Positions 1 to 11,300 of a DNA stretch of 64,000 nucleotides are shown piece by piece (the stretch's first letter is position 1; every line of letters starts with the position of its first letter). The translations under genes were made by a program, and so were the position numbers. Source of the DNA: Cyrtodaria siliqua (lineage: Eukaryota > Mollusca > Bivalvia > Adapedonta > Hiatellidae); NCBI GenBank assembly GCA_037043455.1, contig JAWPHD010004384.1, positions 124,001 to 188,000 on the forward strand, read 5' to 3'. Below the pieces are notes generated by a model. That model did no database searches and was not told where the DNA came from. It saw nothing but the letters and a program-made list of their open reading frames with translations.

Positions 1-590
1 AATCAGCCATATCGGACTAGTAACAGCGGAGTTATGGCCTTGATTTAGTTAAAAATGCTATCTTTTGCCTCGTTAAGACGATAGGGACTTCATTGTTCAT
101 GCGATGTTTACCAAACATTATCAGATTGTTAATATCAATGGAACCTCGGACAAGTTCAAAAACCAATCTAGTGACAGCGGAGTTATGGCCCTTGAATTAG
201 TTAAAAATGCTATATTTTGCCTCGTCAAGACGATAGGGGCTTCATTGTTCATCCGATGTTTACCAAACTTTATCAGATTGTTAATATCAATGGAAGCTCG
301 GACAAGTTTGAAAACCAATCATATCGGACTAGTAACAGCAGAGTTATGGCCCTTGATTTAGTTCAAAATGCTATATTTTGCCTCGTTAAGATGATAGGGC
401 CTTCATTTTTCATCCGATCTTTATCAAACTTTATCAGATTGTTAATGTCAATGAAAGTTCGGTCAAGTTCAGCCAGATCGGAACCAGCCACAGATCGGAA
501 CCAGTAACAGCGGAGTTAAGGCCCTTGATTTTGTTAAGAACGCTATAATTTGCCTCGTCATACAATGGGCCTTCATTTTGCATCTGATCT
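1..590. repeat. tandem repeat, about 155-bp unit, bivalve-type
   Basis: About four diverged units, recognisable by the phrase 'gagttatggcccttga' at roughly 30, 180, 342 and 510, followed each time by 'atgctatattttgcctcgt', a 'gatagggccttcatt' phrase and 'tatcagattgttaat'. Small ORFs on both strands here have the repeat periodicity and are not genes. The same unit reappears once at 2,075-2,200 and once at 12,215-12,290, so it is a dispersed family that is locally tandem. The block starts before the window. Confidence 0.75.
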
Positions 591-639
591 TTGCCAAACT
601 TTACCAGATGTTATGACTTTCTTTTTTATGCCCCCGAAG

Positions 640-1675
640 GGTGACATATAGTAGTCGCACTGTCTTTCCTTTCTTCCCTGTTCGTCTGTACAATCGTGTC
701 CGCTTCATAACTCTGACAATAATGGACGGATTTTCAAATAGCTTCGCACAATTGCTCACTACAACAAGACGACGTGTCGTGCACAAAATCCAGGTCCGTG
801 GCTCCAAGGTCAGGTCACATTTAAAGGTCAAAGGTTGTCCGTTCGTCTGTACAATCGTGTCCGCTTCATAACTCTGACAATAATGGACGGATTTTCAAAT
901 AACTTCGCACAATTGCTCACCACAACAAGACGACGCGTCGCGCACAAAATCCAGGTCCGTGGCTCCAAGGTGGTCACACTTAGAGGTCAAAGGTCAAAAC
1001 AAAATGCTTTCGTGTCCGGTTAATAACTCTGACATTCATGGACATATTTTAGAATAACTTGGCACAATTGCTCACCACACCTACACGACGTGTCACGCAC
1101 AAAACCCAGGTCCATGGCTCCAAGGTCAAGGTCACACTTAGAGATGAAAGGTCAAAACATAGTGCTTTTGTGTCCGGTTAATAACTCTGACATTCATGGA
1201 CGGATATTCAAATAACTTGGCACTAGTGCTCAGCACAACAAGACGACGTGTCGTGCACAAAATCCAGGTTCGTGGCTCCAAGTTCAAGGTCACACTTAAA
1301 GGTCAAAGGTTGTCCGTTCGTCTGTACAATCGTGTCCGCTTCATAACTCTGACAATAATGTACGGATTTTCAAATAACTTCGCACAATTGCTCACTACAA
1401 CAAGATGACGTGTCGTGCACAAAATCCAGGTCCGTCGCTCCAAGTTCAAGGTCACACTTAGAGGTCAAAGGTCAAATCATGTCCGGTCAATAACTGGCAT
1501 TTCTTGACGGATTTTGAATTAACTTGGCACAAGTGCTCACCACAATAAGACGATGTGTCGAGCACAAATCCAGGTCTATGACCCCAAGGTCAAGGTCACA
1601 CTTAGAGGTCATAGGTCAAATTGTGTGAGACAGTAACTCGAGATTCCTGGACGGATTTTCAAATAACTTGGTTTA
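640..1675. repeat. tandem repeat, about 160-bp unit
   Basis: About six to seven diverged copies. Each reads 'cgtgtccgcttcataactct', then 'ggacggattttcaaataact', 'gcacaattgctcac', 'cgacgtgtcgtgcacaaaat' and 'aggtcaaggtcacactta'. Unit starts lie near 681, 841, 1010, 1168, 1316 and 1475, giving a period of about 150-170 bp. This repeat is familiar from molluscan genomic sequence; that is recognition, not a database result. Confidence 0.75.
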
Positions 1676-2060
1676 ATTATTTTATTTATTTTCAATAATT
1701 TTTTTTTCCATTTATTTCTACTTTTTTTGTGATTGTTTGTTGTAATTTTTTTTTTTTAATTTTTTTATTAATTTTGTTTTCATGTGAATTTTTTTGTGAT
1801 TTTTTTTTTAATATTTTTTTTTTTTACTTTTTTTTAAAATATTATTATTATTTTTTTTTAATAGATATTTATATTTTTAAAATTATTTTTAAATATATCT
1901 GCTGGTTTCATATTGCTCCGAGGTCAAGGTCACACTTACAGGTCACTTCGGTGGCATTTTCACTTACTGTGACATTTCTTGGTTATATTATGTTTTTGTT
2001 ATTTTTTTATTTATTTTTTTTATTTATTTTTTTAAATTATTATTATTATTTATTTTTTAT
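1676..2060. repeat. T-rich low-complexity tract
   Basis: Long T runs broken by A/AT, interrupted only by a short piece of the neighbouring 160-bp repeat at about 1905-1980. The poly-Phe ORF across it is a composition artefact. Confidence 0.8.
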
Positions 2061-2064
2061 AGCT

Positions 2065-2340
2065 CTATGTTCGACCAGTCGGACCAGTAACAGGAATTAT
2101 GGCTCTTGATTTCGATAAAAATGCTATATTTTGCATCATTTATACGGTAGGGCCTTCATTTTTCATCTGATCTTTATCAAATTTTACCAGATTCTTTAGT
2201 TGTGGCCCTTAATTTAGTTAACAAGTTGTTTTTTGCCCAAAACTTTCAAAAAACGTAAATGGCAGTCACTCGCTTCATTGATGTTATAAGAGCCATGTTA
2301 GCCAGTAGAGCATCCACAGGCCCTCTTGGGCCACTTGTTT
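2065..2340 (+). mobile_element. right end of a dispersed element with terminal GC hairpin (copy 1)
   Basis: One 155-bp-type unit is followed by 'cactcgcttcattgatgt', 'agccagtagagc' and then a GC-rich near-palindrome at 2318-2333 (AGGCCC / GGGCCA, 4-base loop) and 'cttgttt'. The same terminal sequence occurs at 12195-12370 and 31796-31833. A shared hairpin a few bases before an abrupt end, with no inverted partner, fits a Helitron/Helentron-type non-autonomous element whose core is a tandem array. That class assignment is inference. The left end is not identified. Confidence 0.5.
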
Positions 2341-2434
2341 GTTTTTTTTGGTTGTTTTTTTTGTTTGATATTTTGACTTATAATTATTTGAAAGATTTGT
2401 TTTCTTCTTCATTTCCTTAAAAAATATTTAGAGA

Positions 2435-2865
2435 ATTTTCCCAGTCAAAAAATGGGAGAATTTTCCCAAAACAATTTGGCAAGATTTTCCCAAAAAAAAT
2501 TGGGAGAATTTTCCCATTTTATTTTGGGAAAGTTTTTATTTCATTAAATTATAAACATAAGGGCATATTTAATTGTCAACACTGCAATGGAAGATGTTTC
2601 CTGGCTTTGAAGTGTTGTTTTAGCTATTAAGAAATAACTCATTTTCCCATGGGAAAATTTTCCCAAATTACAATATTGGGAAAATATTCCCATGGGAAAA
2701 TATCAAAGTGCTTGTATCGCTGTAAAACTTCGTCATAGACCCTAATTATGAAAGCCGCATACTATTTTGACATTATATTGAAAGATAAATACTTTTTGTT
2801 TTTCCCATGGGAAACTGCCCAAAAGCTTTTCCCATGGGAAAATAGGCTTTTCCCATGGGAAAGGT
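2435..2865. repeat. cluster of short palindromes around CCCATGGG and AATTTTCCCA
   Basis: Five copies of a 14-16-bp palindrome centred on CCCATGGG lie at about 2642-2657, 2685-2701, 2801-2814, 2826-2842 and 2848-2863. They are preceded (2435-2530) by repeated 'gggagaattttccca'-type half sites. There is no ORF. Unlike a simple satellite, the palindromes are irregularly spaced. Confidence 0.7.
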
Positions 2866-2869
2866 CAAC

Positions 2870-3650
2870 TTCGCGTCAAATTTCTCGGAAAAATTAAAGT
2901 GTCACCGATGAAATAGAATATAATTTTCCAATCATTTGATATGTGCTTTCATATGATATTGTCGAAAGCGCCCTAGCTCATTCGGAATTACTTGCCGTTT
3001 TTGCCAAAAACCGGTGCGGCAAAAAAAAAACGGTGGCTCTTTATAACTAAGTAAACAATTACATGACTATGAACATATTTGTATGAAAATAATGTCATGA
3101 ATGTCACAAATTTTGCAGATATTAATAATGCACAAACTACTTTAAGTATAATCATGATGCATGGTTACAGGGTCTACTCCCAATAGATTTGTCACAATAC
3201 CTTAAATTCACCTATTACCTTGTATCGGTATAATAGCTATAGAATGTCCAACGACATGTTACCAGCACATATCATGACATATATTGAGACGTAAGCGAAG
3301 ATATGTTCATGATATATGCCTATAAGACCCAGTTGGATATTCCATAACCGATTTATCGCTTTCAACGTCACAAAGTGTGGACATTATATGGTATAACGAC
3401 AGTGTATTTTTAAAATGTGTTATGGGTGATATCACACTCTTGTGATGTAGTGATGGCTGTTACATGTATATAGCAAGAAAGGGAAAACCCGCATTATGCA
3501 ATAATATGCAATAAAACACAGACGTAGCTAATGACATAAATCGTTTAAGGGCTTGCCCTTTTTAATAAACGCCTGAAAATGATGTAGACGCATAAAATAA
3601 CAAGAACTAACTTTTTAGGGACTGGCATCTTTTAAGTTTTTGTGAGTCGA
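2870..3650. other. no gene seen
   Basis: AT-rich sequence without a convincing ORF, repeat or RNA gene. Confidence 0.5.
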
Positions 3651-3654
3651 AGTC

Positions 3655-4173
3655 TTAAAGGGACACTGTCCGTAACTTTTAGCTTATAAAACACACACTA
3701 ATTGTGTTCGCAAACATTACACACTAAACATTATTGAATATTTACTAATTAAAAGCAAGATTGCTTAACGGAATTCAATCGCGGTACAAAAAAAAGTAAA
3801 TCCGCTTTGTGCGTTTGAACTCGCAGCCCAAACTAAAATTACACTCACCGTAATAATAGTGTCCGTGAGCGTAAAGTGGTCGGCAACGCTCCCAACTGAG
3901 CTAAGCGGGCTATACATATTTCGCAATACATACTGTGGTGATAACATAATGCGCTAATGGAAGTCACGTGATCGCGGAAAAGGTAAATATTGTGGGTCCC
4001 ACTTTATTTACATATAATAATTAAAACTTTTTTTTTTCAAACTCACGAATGTATTCCTACATACTTCTTAGGGTCTATCCTCATGTTTTCATGTATACAT
4101 TTCACTGAATAAAAGTCAGCCAGTTATTTGGTTATGCTCAATATCTGCTTACTTACGGACAGTGTCCCTTTAA
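3655..4173. mobile_element. non-autonomous TIR element with TTAA flanks
   Basis: Perfect 21-bp inverted ends lie at 3655-3675 and 4153-4173 (ttaaagggacactgtccgta and its complement). If TTAA is read as the target duplication, the element proper is AGGGACACTG...CAGTGTCCCT, about 510 bp. That would suit a piggyBac-type insertion, although only the flanks support it. There is no transposase ORF. It contains the tRNA-like sequence at 3801-3910. Confidence 0.65.
3801..3910 (-). mobile_element. tRNA-like sequence (SINE head or intron-bearing tRNA relic)
   Basis: On the minus strand the sequence opens with an acceptor-like 5' arm and a perfect A box, TAGCTCAGTTGG (D-stem GCTC/GAGC). It closes with a T-arm-like TGCG-AGTTCAAA-CGCA and a 3' arm complementary to the 5' arm at six of seven positions. 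The A-to-B-box distance is about 75 nt and no canonical anticodon stem is clear, so a working tRNA is unlikely. A Pol III SINE promoter or a tRNA pseudogene fits better. Confidence 0.45.
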
Positions 4174-4650
4174 AAGCTTCAAAATTGTATAAAATAGAAA
4201 GACAAAAATCAGTCACTGGCCTTTTTTCCACAAGCATCTATCAATTTACATCCCTAGTCAGGACATCGCTACTCAGGACAGGAAGTACCTGGTGAGACTA
4301 CAGCTACAAGGGGCGCAACTTCTATATACGGAGAGGAAATATAGATATATATATCTACATACTTGTTTCTGTATTTAAACCTAAACTTAAATCAGAGTGG
4401 AATACATCTTCATACATTCTTTTGGGCTGAAGTTTACCGAGAGGAAAAGAGAATTTTCAATGTCACATAGTGCGTTTTGAATGCAAATATCTTGCCGTTG
4501 TCAGAATAACCTGGGATGAAAATTACATATAGGGCTCTGGAATAACCAGCAAACAATGAAAAACCAAACTTTTATTTAAATATGTATGCTAGATTAATAA
4601 ATTCATATGCTAATTGTAATTCTTTAAAGAATTTGGTGGCTACAACTTTC
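4174..4650. other. no gene seen
   Basis: AT-rich, no supported feature. Confidence 0.5.
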
Positions 4651-4652
4651 CT

Positions 4653-4942
4653 TGGGGTTTTAAGGCGCACCAACACATGAAAGGTTATATGTCACCTAAC
4701 AGGAATGAACATGCCAGGGTCATCCTCCATGTACATCGAGATAAAATATGGAGAACGGGCCTAGAACCTTCTCACCCTGAACTGCAGAGTTGCTGCATAT
4801 TCTTTTGTAGACACTCCATTTACGCTGGAGCCACGTTATAGTTTTTCTGACTCTGTTATAGTGATATCAGCGAGATGGCACCTGAAACAATGCAGGGGTC
4901 ATGATGAAGACCTTTAATGAGCATGAACAAAAAACGATAAAA
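4653..4942 (-). mobile_element. SINE-like dispersed repeat, copy 1 of 3
   Basis: This roughly 290-bp sequence recurs at 51665-51978 (opposite orientation) and 59694-59955 (same orientation). All share 'ttaaggcgcaccaacacatg', 'aacatgccagg', 'catgtacatcgagataaaat' and 'ttacgctggagccacg'. Copies 2 and 3 carry a short AATTC/AATTG array at the 'cgcctta' side, which would be a SINE 3' tail. On that reading this copy runs on the minus strand. No clear Pol III boxes were found, so the SINE label is tentative; the repeat itself is certain. Confidence 0.7.
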
Positions 4943-4944
4943 TG

Positions 4945-5105
4945 AACATGAATTTGGGGGGATTCTACCCTTCTGCCTTCACCTCCAACGAGATCTGCAG
5001 TGGCCCTATTCTTTGCCTCGTAATCAAACGGGGCCCTCGGAACCACACGGGGCTGTAAAGAAACTAACTCTTCAACTGACGGCAAACTTGCACTATGAAT
5101 CCGTT
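4945..5105 (-). pseudogene. possible coding exon fragment, unrecognised
   Basis: A minus-strand frame reads through about 55 codons beginning around 'SLPSVEELVSLQ' and containing 'APFDYEAKNRATADL'. It is followed by 'GGAG|GTGAAG', which could be a splice donor near 4975. The composition looks coding, but there is no recognisable domain and no second exon. It abuts the SINE-like copy, so it could be part of a longer repeat. Confidence 0.2.
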
Positions 5106-5109
5106 GATC

Positions 5110-5700
5110 AAAACTCTGGCCAGGTGCTCATATAATTATGTACATGTGTCGATTAAAAGTATGAGTTTATTCATGGGTTCTTAAACTACCCATGATTGAA
5201 TATGCGTAAAATGAATTGTGAGTTAGTAACTTTGAATTTGGTTTTGGGGGTTTGGTCTAGCCGAGTTGAGCCGTTTATACTGTGCATATATAGTTTCTCC
5301 AAATATATATACCTGGTCGTCAGTAGGTTTAGAAACGGTGTACATATCTTGTAAAATGTTGCTATTGCCAGCGGGATAGCTACTTTAATGCCAACTTAAT
5401 TTAAAACTGCTATAGTTAATTATCCGACGCCAAACGTATCTCATCTACTCAGAATCATATGAATTGAATGTTGTTAAACTGCTCATAATCACATTGGTTA
5501 GGAATGTTATCTGGAGCTGTCTCCTATGTTTTTTGAACGTGCTCGGAGGAAATGAACATTATATCCACAGTTTTCAATATGTGTAATACAATTGCTTACA
5601 TACTATTTGGAATGATATACATATACAATATGTATTTTTCTTCTTCTAATTTATGTTCAGACTCCTCCACTTGGAAGGCTTTATAAATGACAACTAAGGT
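5110..5700. other. no gene seen
   Basis: Nothing supported; AT-rich. Confidence 0.45.
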
Positions 5701-5716
5701 TTCGAGTACAGGGTCG

Positions 5717-5965
5717 AACAATAGACATAATGCTGCATTGTAAAAACTTACAAATGCATAGCACATACTTTGTATCAGCAATTCAAAACATACTAAAAGA
5801 GAGACAAATGCCTCACATATTGATACATTTCAGAATATGACAGACACAATACTGCATTTAAAAACTTACAAATGTACAGCACATACTTTGTATCAGAAAT
5901 TGAAAACAGACTTAAACGGTGACAAATGCCTCATACATTGATACAATTCAGAATAAGACTATTGT
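5717..5965. repeat. 118-bp tandem repeat, first pair
   Basis: Two units are marked by 'aaaaacttacaaatg' at about 5740 and 5858, each followed by 'cacatactttgtatcag' and 'gacaaatgcctca'. The same unit occurs as a second pair at 6985-7235. Confidence 0.65.
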
Positions 5966-6470
5966 TTGGTGCATTTGTTGCAGCCAAAGGTATTTCATCA
6001 TTAACATGAGCTATTTTAATATTAAATACGTACATACACTATACCATTAAAACTGGAATTTTAAGTGGTAAATAAAAATACCTTAGTTTTGAAAATCAGT
6101 TGGGAAATAAATATTCAACAGCCAAAATTATTTTTATGGTGGGGCTTTTTCCATGTAAATTCCTTCTTGTTGGGACAGCAGGGAATTAAGAAATCTCAAA
6201 TAACTTCAGTTTAGCCTTTATTTTTTGCTGTACAGCTTTCTGAATGTCTTAAGAATGTCCTTTTGGACTAAAAATTCTGAAAAAAATATTTTTCAAATTT
6301 TTGATGCAGCAGAACTGAGCATTGAAAGCGCCCTATCTAAAACAACTTTTGCAAGTGAATATTTCATTTGTCAACTGATTTTGAAAAGTAAGTTACATAT
6401 ATTACATATTTGTCTGTGATTTGTATAGGAAATACTGGGAATAGAAAAGCTATATCTACTCGTTTGCTCT

Positions 6471-6507
6471 ACTGGGAAATATCTCCCAGTGGGAGATATT
6501 TCCCAGT
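6471..6507. repeat. perfect 37-bp palindrome
   Basis: Arms of 18 bp (ACTGGGAAATATCTCCCA and its exact complement) are separated by one base, so the sequence could form a hairpin or cruciform. No flanking element ends were recognised. Confidence 0.85.
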
Positions 6508-6725
6508 ACGGAACATTGCTCGGCCTTTTCCGTCAGTGGGGGGAACGCCAAACGACGTTCGGATTGTTTTACGGACGTCGTCGTCAGTTTCCGCCACTAG
6601 GGAATAACGATTACGGAAATTAACGAAGAGTTCCGGTTCCACTTGTTTTGTTTGTATGACGTAACGTCGTCTTGGTGTTCTCTAGAAATATTAATAAAAT
6701 ATCATTTTAAATTGTGTAATATATA

Positions 6726-6880
6726 GTTTAATAACCAGTGTTTTTGAGATACTGAAAATATCTCCCTCGTAGAGAAATGGCCCCGATATAAGAACTCGTT
6801 CTCCGCACTCGTTCTTATATCGGGGCCATTTCTCTTCTCTGGAGATATTTACCGTATTTCAAAAACACTGGTTATTAAAC
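6726..6880. mobile_element. foldback (MITE-like) element, about 70-bp arms
   Basis: The left arm 6726-6795 and right arm 6811-6880 are near-complementary ('gtttaataaccagtgttttt' against its complement at the right edge; the inner 'ggccccgatataagaac' is perfect). The central loop is 15 bp. No coding capacity. Confidence 0.75.
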
Positions 6881-6984
6881 TCTATTTATTTACCACTCAA
6901 AACTGTCAGTTTCATTGATATGCAACACATTTAGCTTAAAGTTGAATTTGTCTGAAAAGTCAACAAAAACTTTAGCTGAAACAA

Positions 6985-7235
6985 GCATCATGAACAACAG
7001 ACATAATGCTGCATTGTAAAAACTTACAAATGTACAGCAAATACATTGTATCAGCAATAGAAAATAAACTTAAAAGGTGACAAAAGCTTCACACATTGAT
7101 ACAATTTAGAATATGACTCGACACAATGTTGCATTGTAAATCTTACAAATGTATAGCACATACGTTGTATCAGCATTTGAAAACATACCAAATTAGAGAC
7201 AAATGCCTCACACATCGATACAAATCGGAATATGA
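6985..7235. repeat. 118-120-bp tandem repeat, second pair
   Basis: Units are marked at about 7016 and 7136 by the 'cttacaaatg' phrase. They are homologous to 5717-5965. The two pairs are separated by about 1 kb that contains the 37-bp palindrome and the 155-bp foldback, so those may be insertions into a once longer array. Confidence 0.65.
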
Positions 7236-7495
7236 CTAGAAAAAATCCAGTGACCCCAAATACGATCACAAGCTTACTTTCCATATCCTTTCCATATAAG
7301 TGTTACCTACACAGCAAGTTTTATTGCAATATCTCATTGATAAAGTTATTGAGCGTAAGCATTGCAAACCCCCTTTGTACTTTCAAAGTTAGGACTTCAA
7401 CCCATTTGACTCATGCGACCTTTGATCTGCAAATGTTTGACCTTTGAGTCTACCATGTGTCTACATTCCCTTTAATAAACAATATGATTTCAATC

Positions 7496-7692
7496 TTAAG
7501 AGGGTAGAGGGTTGTTCCAACAACCAATGTTCCACTTAATTTTCATCCTGCGATGGAGGCTGGTCCAACATTTCACATAACTGACTGCAGTACCCTGGAT
7601 GACTTGGCATGCTGTACAAGGCAGACTTCCATGGACACCCACAAACATGCAGTCCTCCTCTTTGAATAGTTCACCACAAGATCTGCAAGCCA
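7496..7692 (-). CDS. possible terminal exon, Cys-rich, unrecognised
   Basis: The minus strand has a pyrimidine-rich acceptor ('cctttgctatag') ending at 7693, then an open frame of about 65 codons to a TAA. The peptide starts ACRSCGELFKEEDCM and contains CTAC and KCW, so Cys pairs are spaced CxxC...C...CxxC, as in a small zinc-binding module. No upstream exon was located, and the domain is not one I can name. It could equally be a decayed transposon piece. Confidence 0.3.
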
Positions 7693-7699
7693 CTATAGC

Positions 7700-8280
7700 A
7701 AAGGAACGAAAGTGCTCCTTATGTTTTATTCAAAATGATTTTGGCCGTAAACCTTTGAAAATAAGAAGAAAACATGTTAACACTTCATGTAAGCCTTTTC
7801 AATCCTTTGTCCAAATCCTGACAACTAAAATAAATTAATGCAACTTACTGCTCTTTGTAACATTAACATATTTATCAAAATAGCTAATAAAGTGTAATAA
7901 ATAACAAGAGCTTCGAAAAAGAAAGCATAATCAAAAATTGAAAGTGAGTAGATAGTCAGTCCGCATGTCAATGCTACACAGGTCAAAATGAAGTGCAAAC
8001 TGATCCAGTTTGGTTAATGTATCGACGTGAGATAATGAGGTTGTATCAATTAGCATGACATGAACCACATTTCGATCAAATTAGGTTCCAGCCAGGCCAC
8101 TCAAAAGTTGGTTTATAAGTTCAAATAAAAGGAACATACACACGCAGTTTGGTTACCGTCACATCAATAACAGATTTTGAACCTGTACCCTAAACAAAAC
8201 GCGACCCATATTTTGATGAAAGTCGCAGTGGAACTAAATTTTGTTCACTAAATTGGGTAAATAACACTGAGCAGAACTTA
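7700..8280. other. no gene seen
   Basis: No convincing coding, RNA or repeat structure before the satellite begins. Confidence 0.45.
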
Positions 8281-8309
8281 TACCAACAAGAGAACCTGCA
8301 TCACTCTAC

Positions 8310-11300
8310 TGACTAAAATGGTAGTAGCCACCAACATACATGGCACTATTAAGGTAGTAGCCACCAAAGTATATTGCCAATAGTAAGGTAGTAGCCACCA
8401 AAGTACATTGACACTAGGAATAAACAAGCCACCAAAGCATATGGGCACTAGCAAGGTCGTTGCCAAAGTACATGGGCACTAGGACGGCAGTAGCCACCAA
8501 ATAACATGGGCACTAGTAAGGTAGTAGCCACCAAAGTCCATGGGCATAAGTAAGGTAGTAGCCACCAAAGTCGATTGACATTAGTAAGGATGTACATTGG
8601 TACTAGTAAGGTAGTAGCTACCAAAGTAGATTGGCACTAGTAAGGTAATAGCCACCAAAGTGCATTGGCAATAGTACTGAGTGGGCACCAAAGTACATGG
8701 GCTCTGGTAAGGTAGTAGCCACCAAAGTATATGGGCACTAGTAAGGTATATGGGCACCATCAAAGTACATGGTCACTAGTAAGATTGTAGCCACCAAAGT
8801 CCATGGGCACTAGGAAGGTAGTAGCCATCAAATTACATGAGCACTAGGAAAGTAGTAGCCACCAAAGTACATTGGTACTAGAAAGGTAGTAGCCACCAAA
8901 GTAGATTGGCACTAGTAGGGTAGTAGCCACCAAAGTAGATTGGCACTAGTAGGGTAGTAGCCACCAAAGTCCATGGGCACTAGTAAGGTAGTAGCTACCA
9001 AAGTAGATTGGCACCAGTAAGGTAGTAGCTACCAAAGTAGATTGGCACAAGTAAGGTAGTAGCCACCAAAGTACATTGGCACTAATACTGAATGGGCACC
9101 AAAGTACATGGGAACTGGTAAGGTAGTAGGAAACAATGTACATGGGCACTAGGAAGGCTAGCAAAGTACCAGGGCACTAGTAAGGTAGTAGGCACCAAAA
9201 TACATTGGCACTAGAACTGAGTGGGCACCAAAGTACATGGGCTCTGGTAAGGTAGTAGCCACCAAAGTATATGGGCACTAGAAAGGTATATGGGCACCAC
9301 CAAAGTACATGGTCACTAGTAAGGTGGTAGCCACCAAAGTCCATGGGCACTAGGAAGGTAGTAGCCACCAAAGTACATGGGCACTAGTAAGGTAGTAGCC
9401 ACCAGAGTACATTGGCACTAAGAAGGTAGTAGCCACCGAAGAACGTGAGCACTATGAAGGTAGTAGCCAACAAAGTACATGGGCACTTGGACGGTAATAG
9501 CCACCAAAGTAGATTGGCACTAGTAAGGTAGTAGCCACCAAAGTACCTTGGTACTAGTATGGTAGTAGCCACCAAATGACATTGGTACTAGTAAGGTAGT
9601 AGCCACCAAAATCCATGGGCACTAGTAAGGTATTAGCCACCAAAGTCCATGGGCAATAGTAAGGTAGTAGCCACCAAAATCCATGGACACTAGTAAGGTA
9701 GTATCCACCATAGTAGATTGGTACTAGTAAGGTAGTAGCCACCAAAGTCCATTGGCACTAGTAAGGTAGTAGCCACCAACGTCCATGGGCACTAGTAAGA
9801 TAGTAGCCACCAAAGTCCATGGGCACTAGTAAGGTAGTAGCCACCATAGTAGATTGACACTAGTATGGTAGTAGCCACCAAAGTCCATGGGCACTAGTAA
9901 GGTAGTAGCCACCAAAGTCCATGGGCACTAGTAAGGTAGTAGCCACCAAAGTGCATTGGTACTAGTAAAGTAGTAGCTACCAAAGTACATTGGTACTAGT
10001 AAGGTAGTAGCCACCAAAGTCAAAGGGCACTAGTAAGGTAGTAGTCACGAAAGTACATGGGCACTAGTAAGGTAGTAGCCACCAAAGTCCATGGGCATTA
10101 GTAAGGTAGTAGCCACCAAAGTAGATTGGCACTTGTAAGGTAGTAGCAACCAAAGTACATTGGTACTAGTAAGGTAGTAGCTACCAAAGTAGATTGGCAC
10201 TAGTAAGTTAGTAGCCACAAAAGAACATTGGCACTAGTATGGTAGAAGCCACCAAAGTACATGGGCACTGGTAAAGTAGTAGGTACCAAAGTACATGGGC
10301 ACTAGGAGGGCCAGCGATACTACCTGGGCACTAGTAAGGTAGTAGCCACCAAGGTATATGGTCACTAGTAAGGTAGTAGCCACCAAAGTACTTTGGCACT
10401 AGTAAGGTAGTAGCCACCAAAGTACATGGGCACTAGGAAGGTAGTATCCATCAAAGTACATGGGCACTAGGAAGGTAGTAGCCACCAAAGTACATGGGCA
10501 CTTAAAAGGTAGTAGCCACCAAAGTACATAGGCACTAGGACGGCAGAAGCCACCAAAGTACATGGGTACTAGTAAGGTAGTAGGAAGCAAAGTACATGGG
10601 CACTGTGAAGGTAGTAGCCACCAAAGTCCATGGGCACTAGTAAGGTAGTGGCCACCAAAGTGCATTGGTACTAGTAAGGTAGTAGCTACCAAAGTACATT
10701 GGTACTAGTAAGGTAGTAGCCACCAAAGTCAAAGGGCACTAGTAAGGTAGTAGTCACGAAAGTACATGGGCACTAGTAAGGTAGTAGCCACCAAAGTCCA
10801 TGGGCATTAGTAAGGTAGTAGCCACCAAAGTAGATTGGCACTAGTAAGGTAGTAGCCACCAAAGTACATTGGTACTAGTAAGGTAGTAGCTACCAAAGTA
10901 GATTGGCACTAGTAAGGTAGTAGCCACAAAAGTACATCGGCACTAGTACGGTAGTAGCCACCAAAGTACATGGGCACTGGTAAAGTAGTAGGCACCAAAG
11001 TACATGGGCACTAGGAGAGCCAGCGATACTACCTGGGCACTAGTAAGGTAGTAGCCACCAAAGTATATGGTCACTAGTAAGGTAGTAGCCACCAAAGTAC
11101 TTTGGCACTAGTAAGGTAGTAGCCACCAAAGTACATGGGCATTAAGAAGGTAGTAGCCACCACAGTACATGGGCACTAGGAAGGTAGTATCCATCAAAGT
11201 ACATGGGCACTAGGAAGGTAGTAGCCACCAAAGTACTTTGGCACTAGTAAGGTAGTAGCCACCAAAGTACATGGGCACTAGGAAGGTAGTATCCATCAAA

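Noticed and set aside
1729..2109. 126-codon Phe/Leu/Tyr-rich ORF resembling a membrane protein
   Set aside because: Pure T-rich low-complexity sequence.
3801..3910. Functional tRNA gene
   Set aside because: The A box is perfect but the anticodon stem is absent and the A-B distance is too long; better as a SINE or relic.
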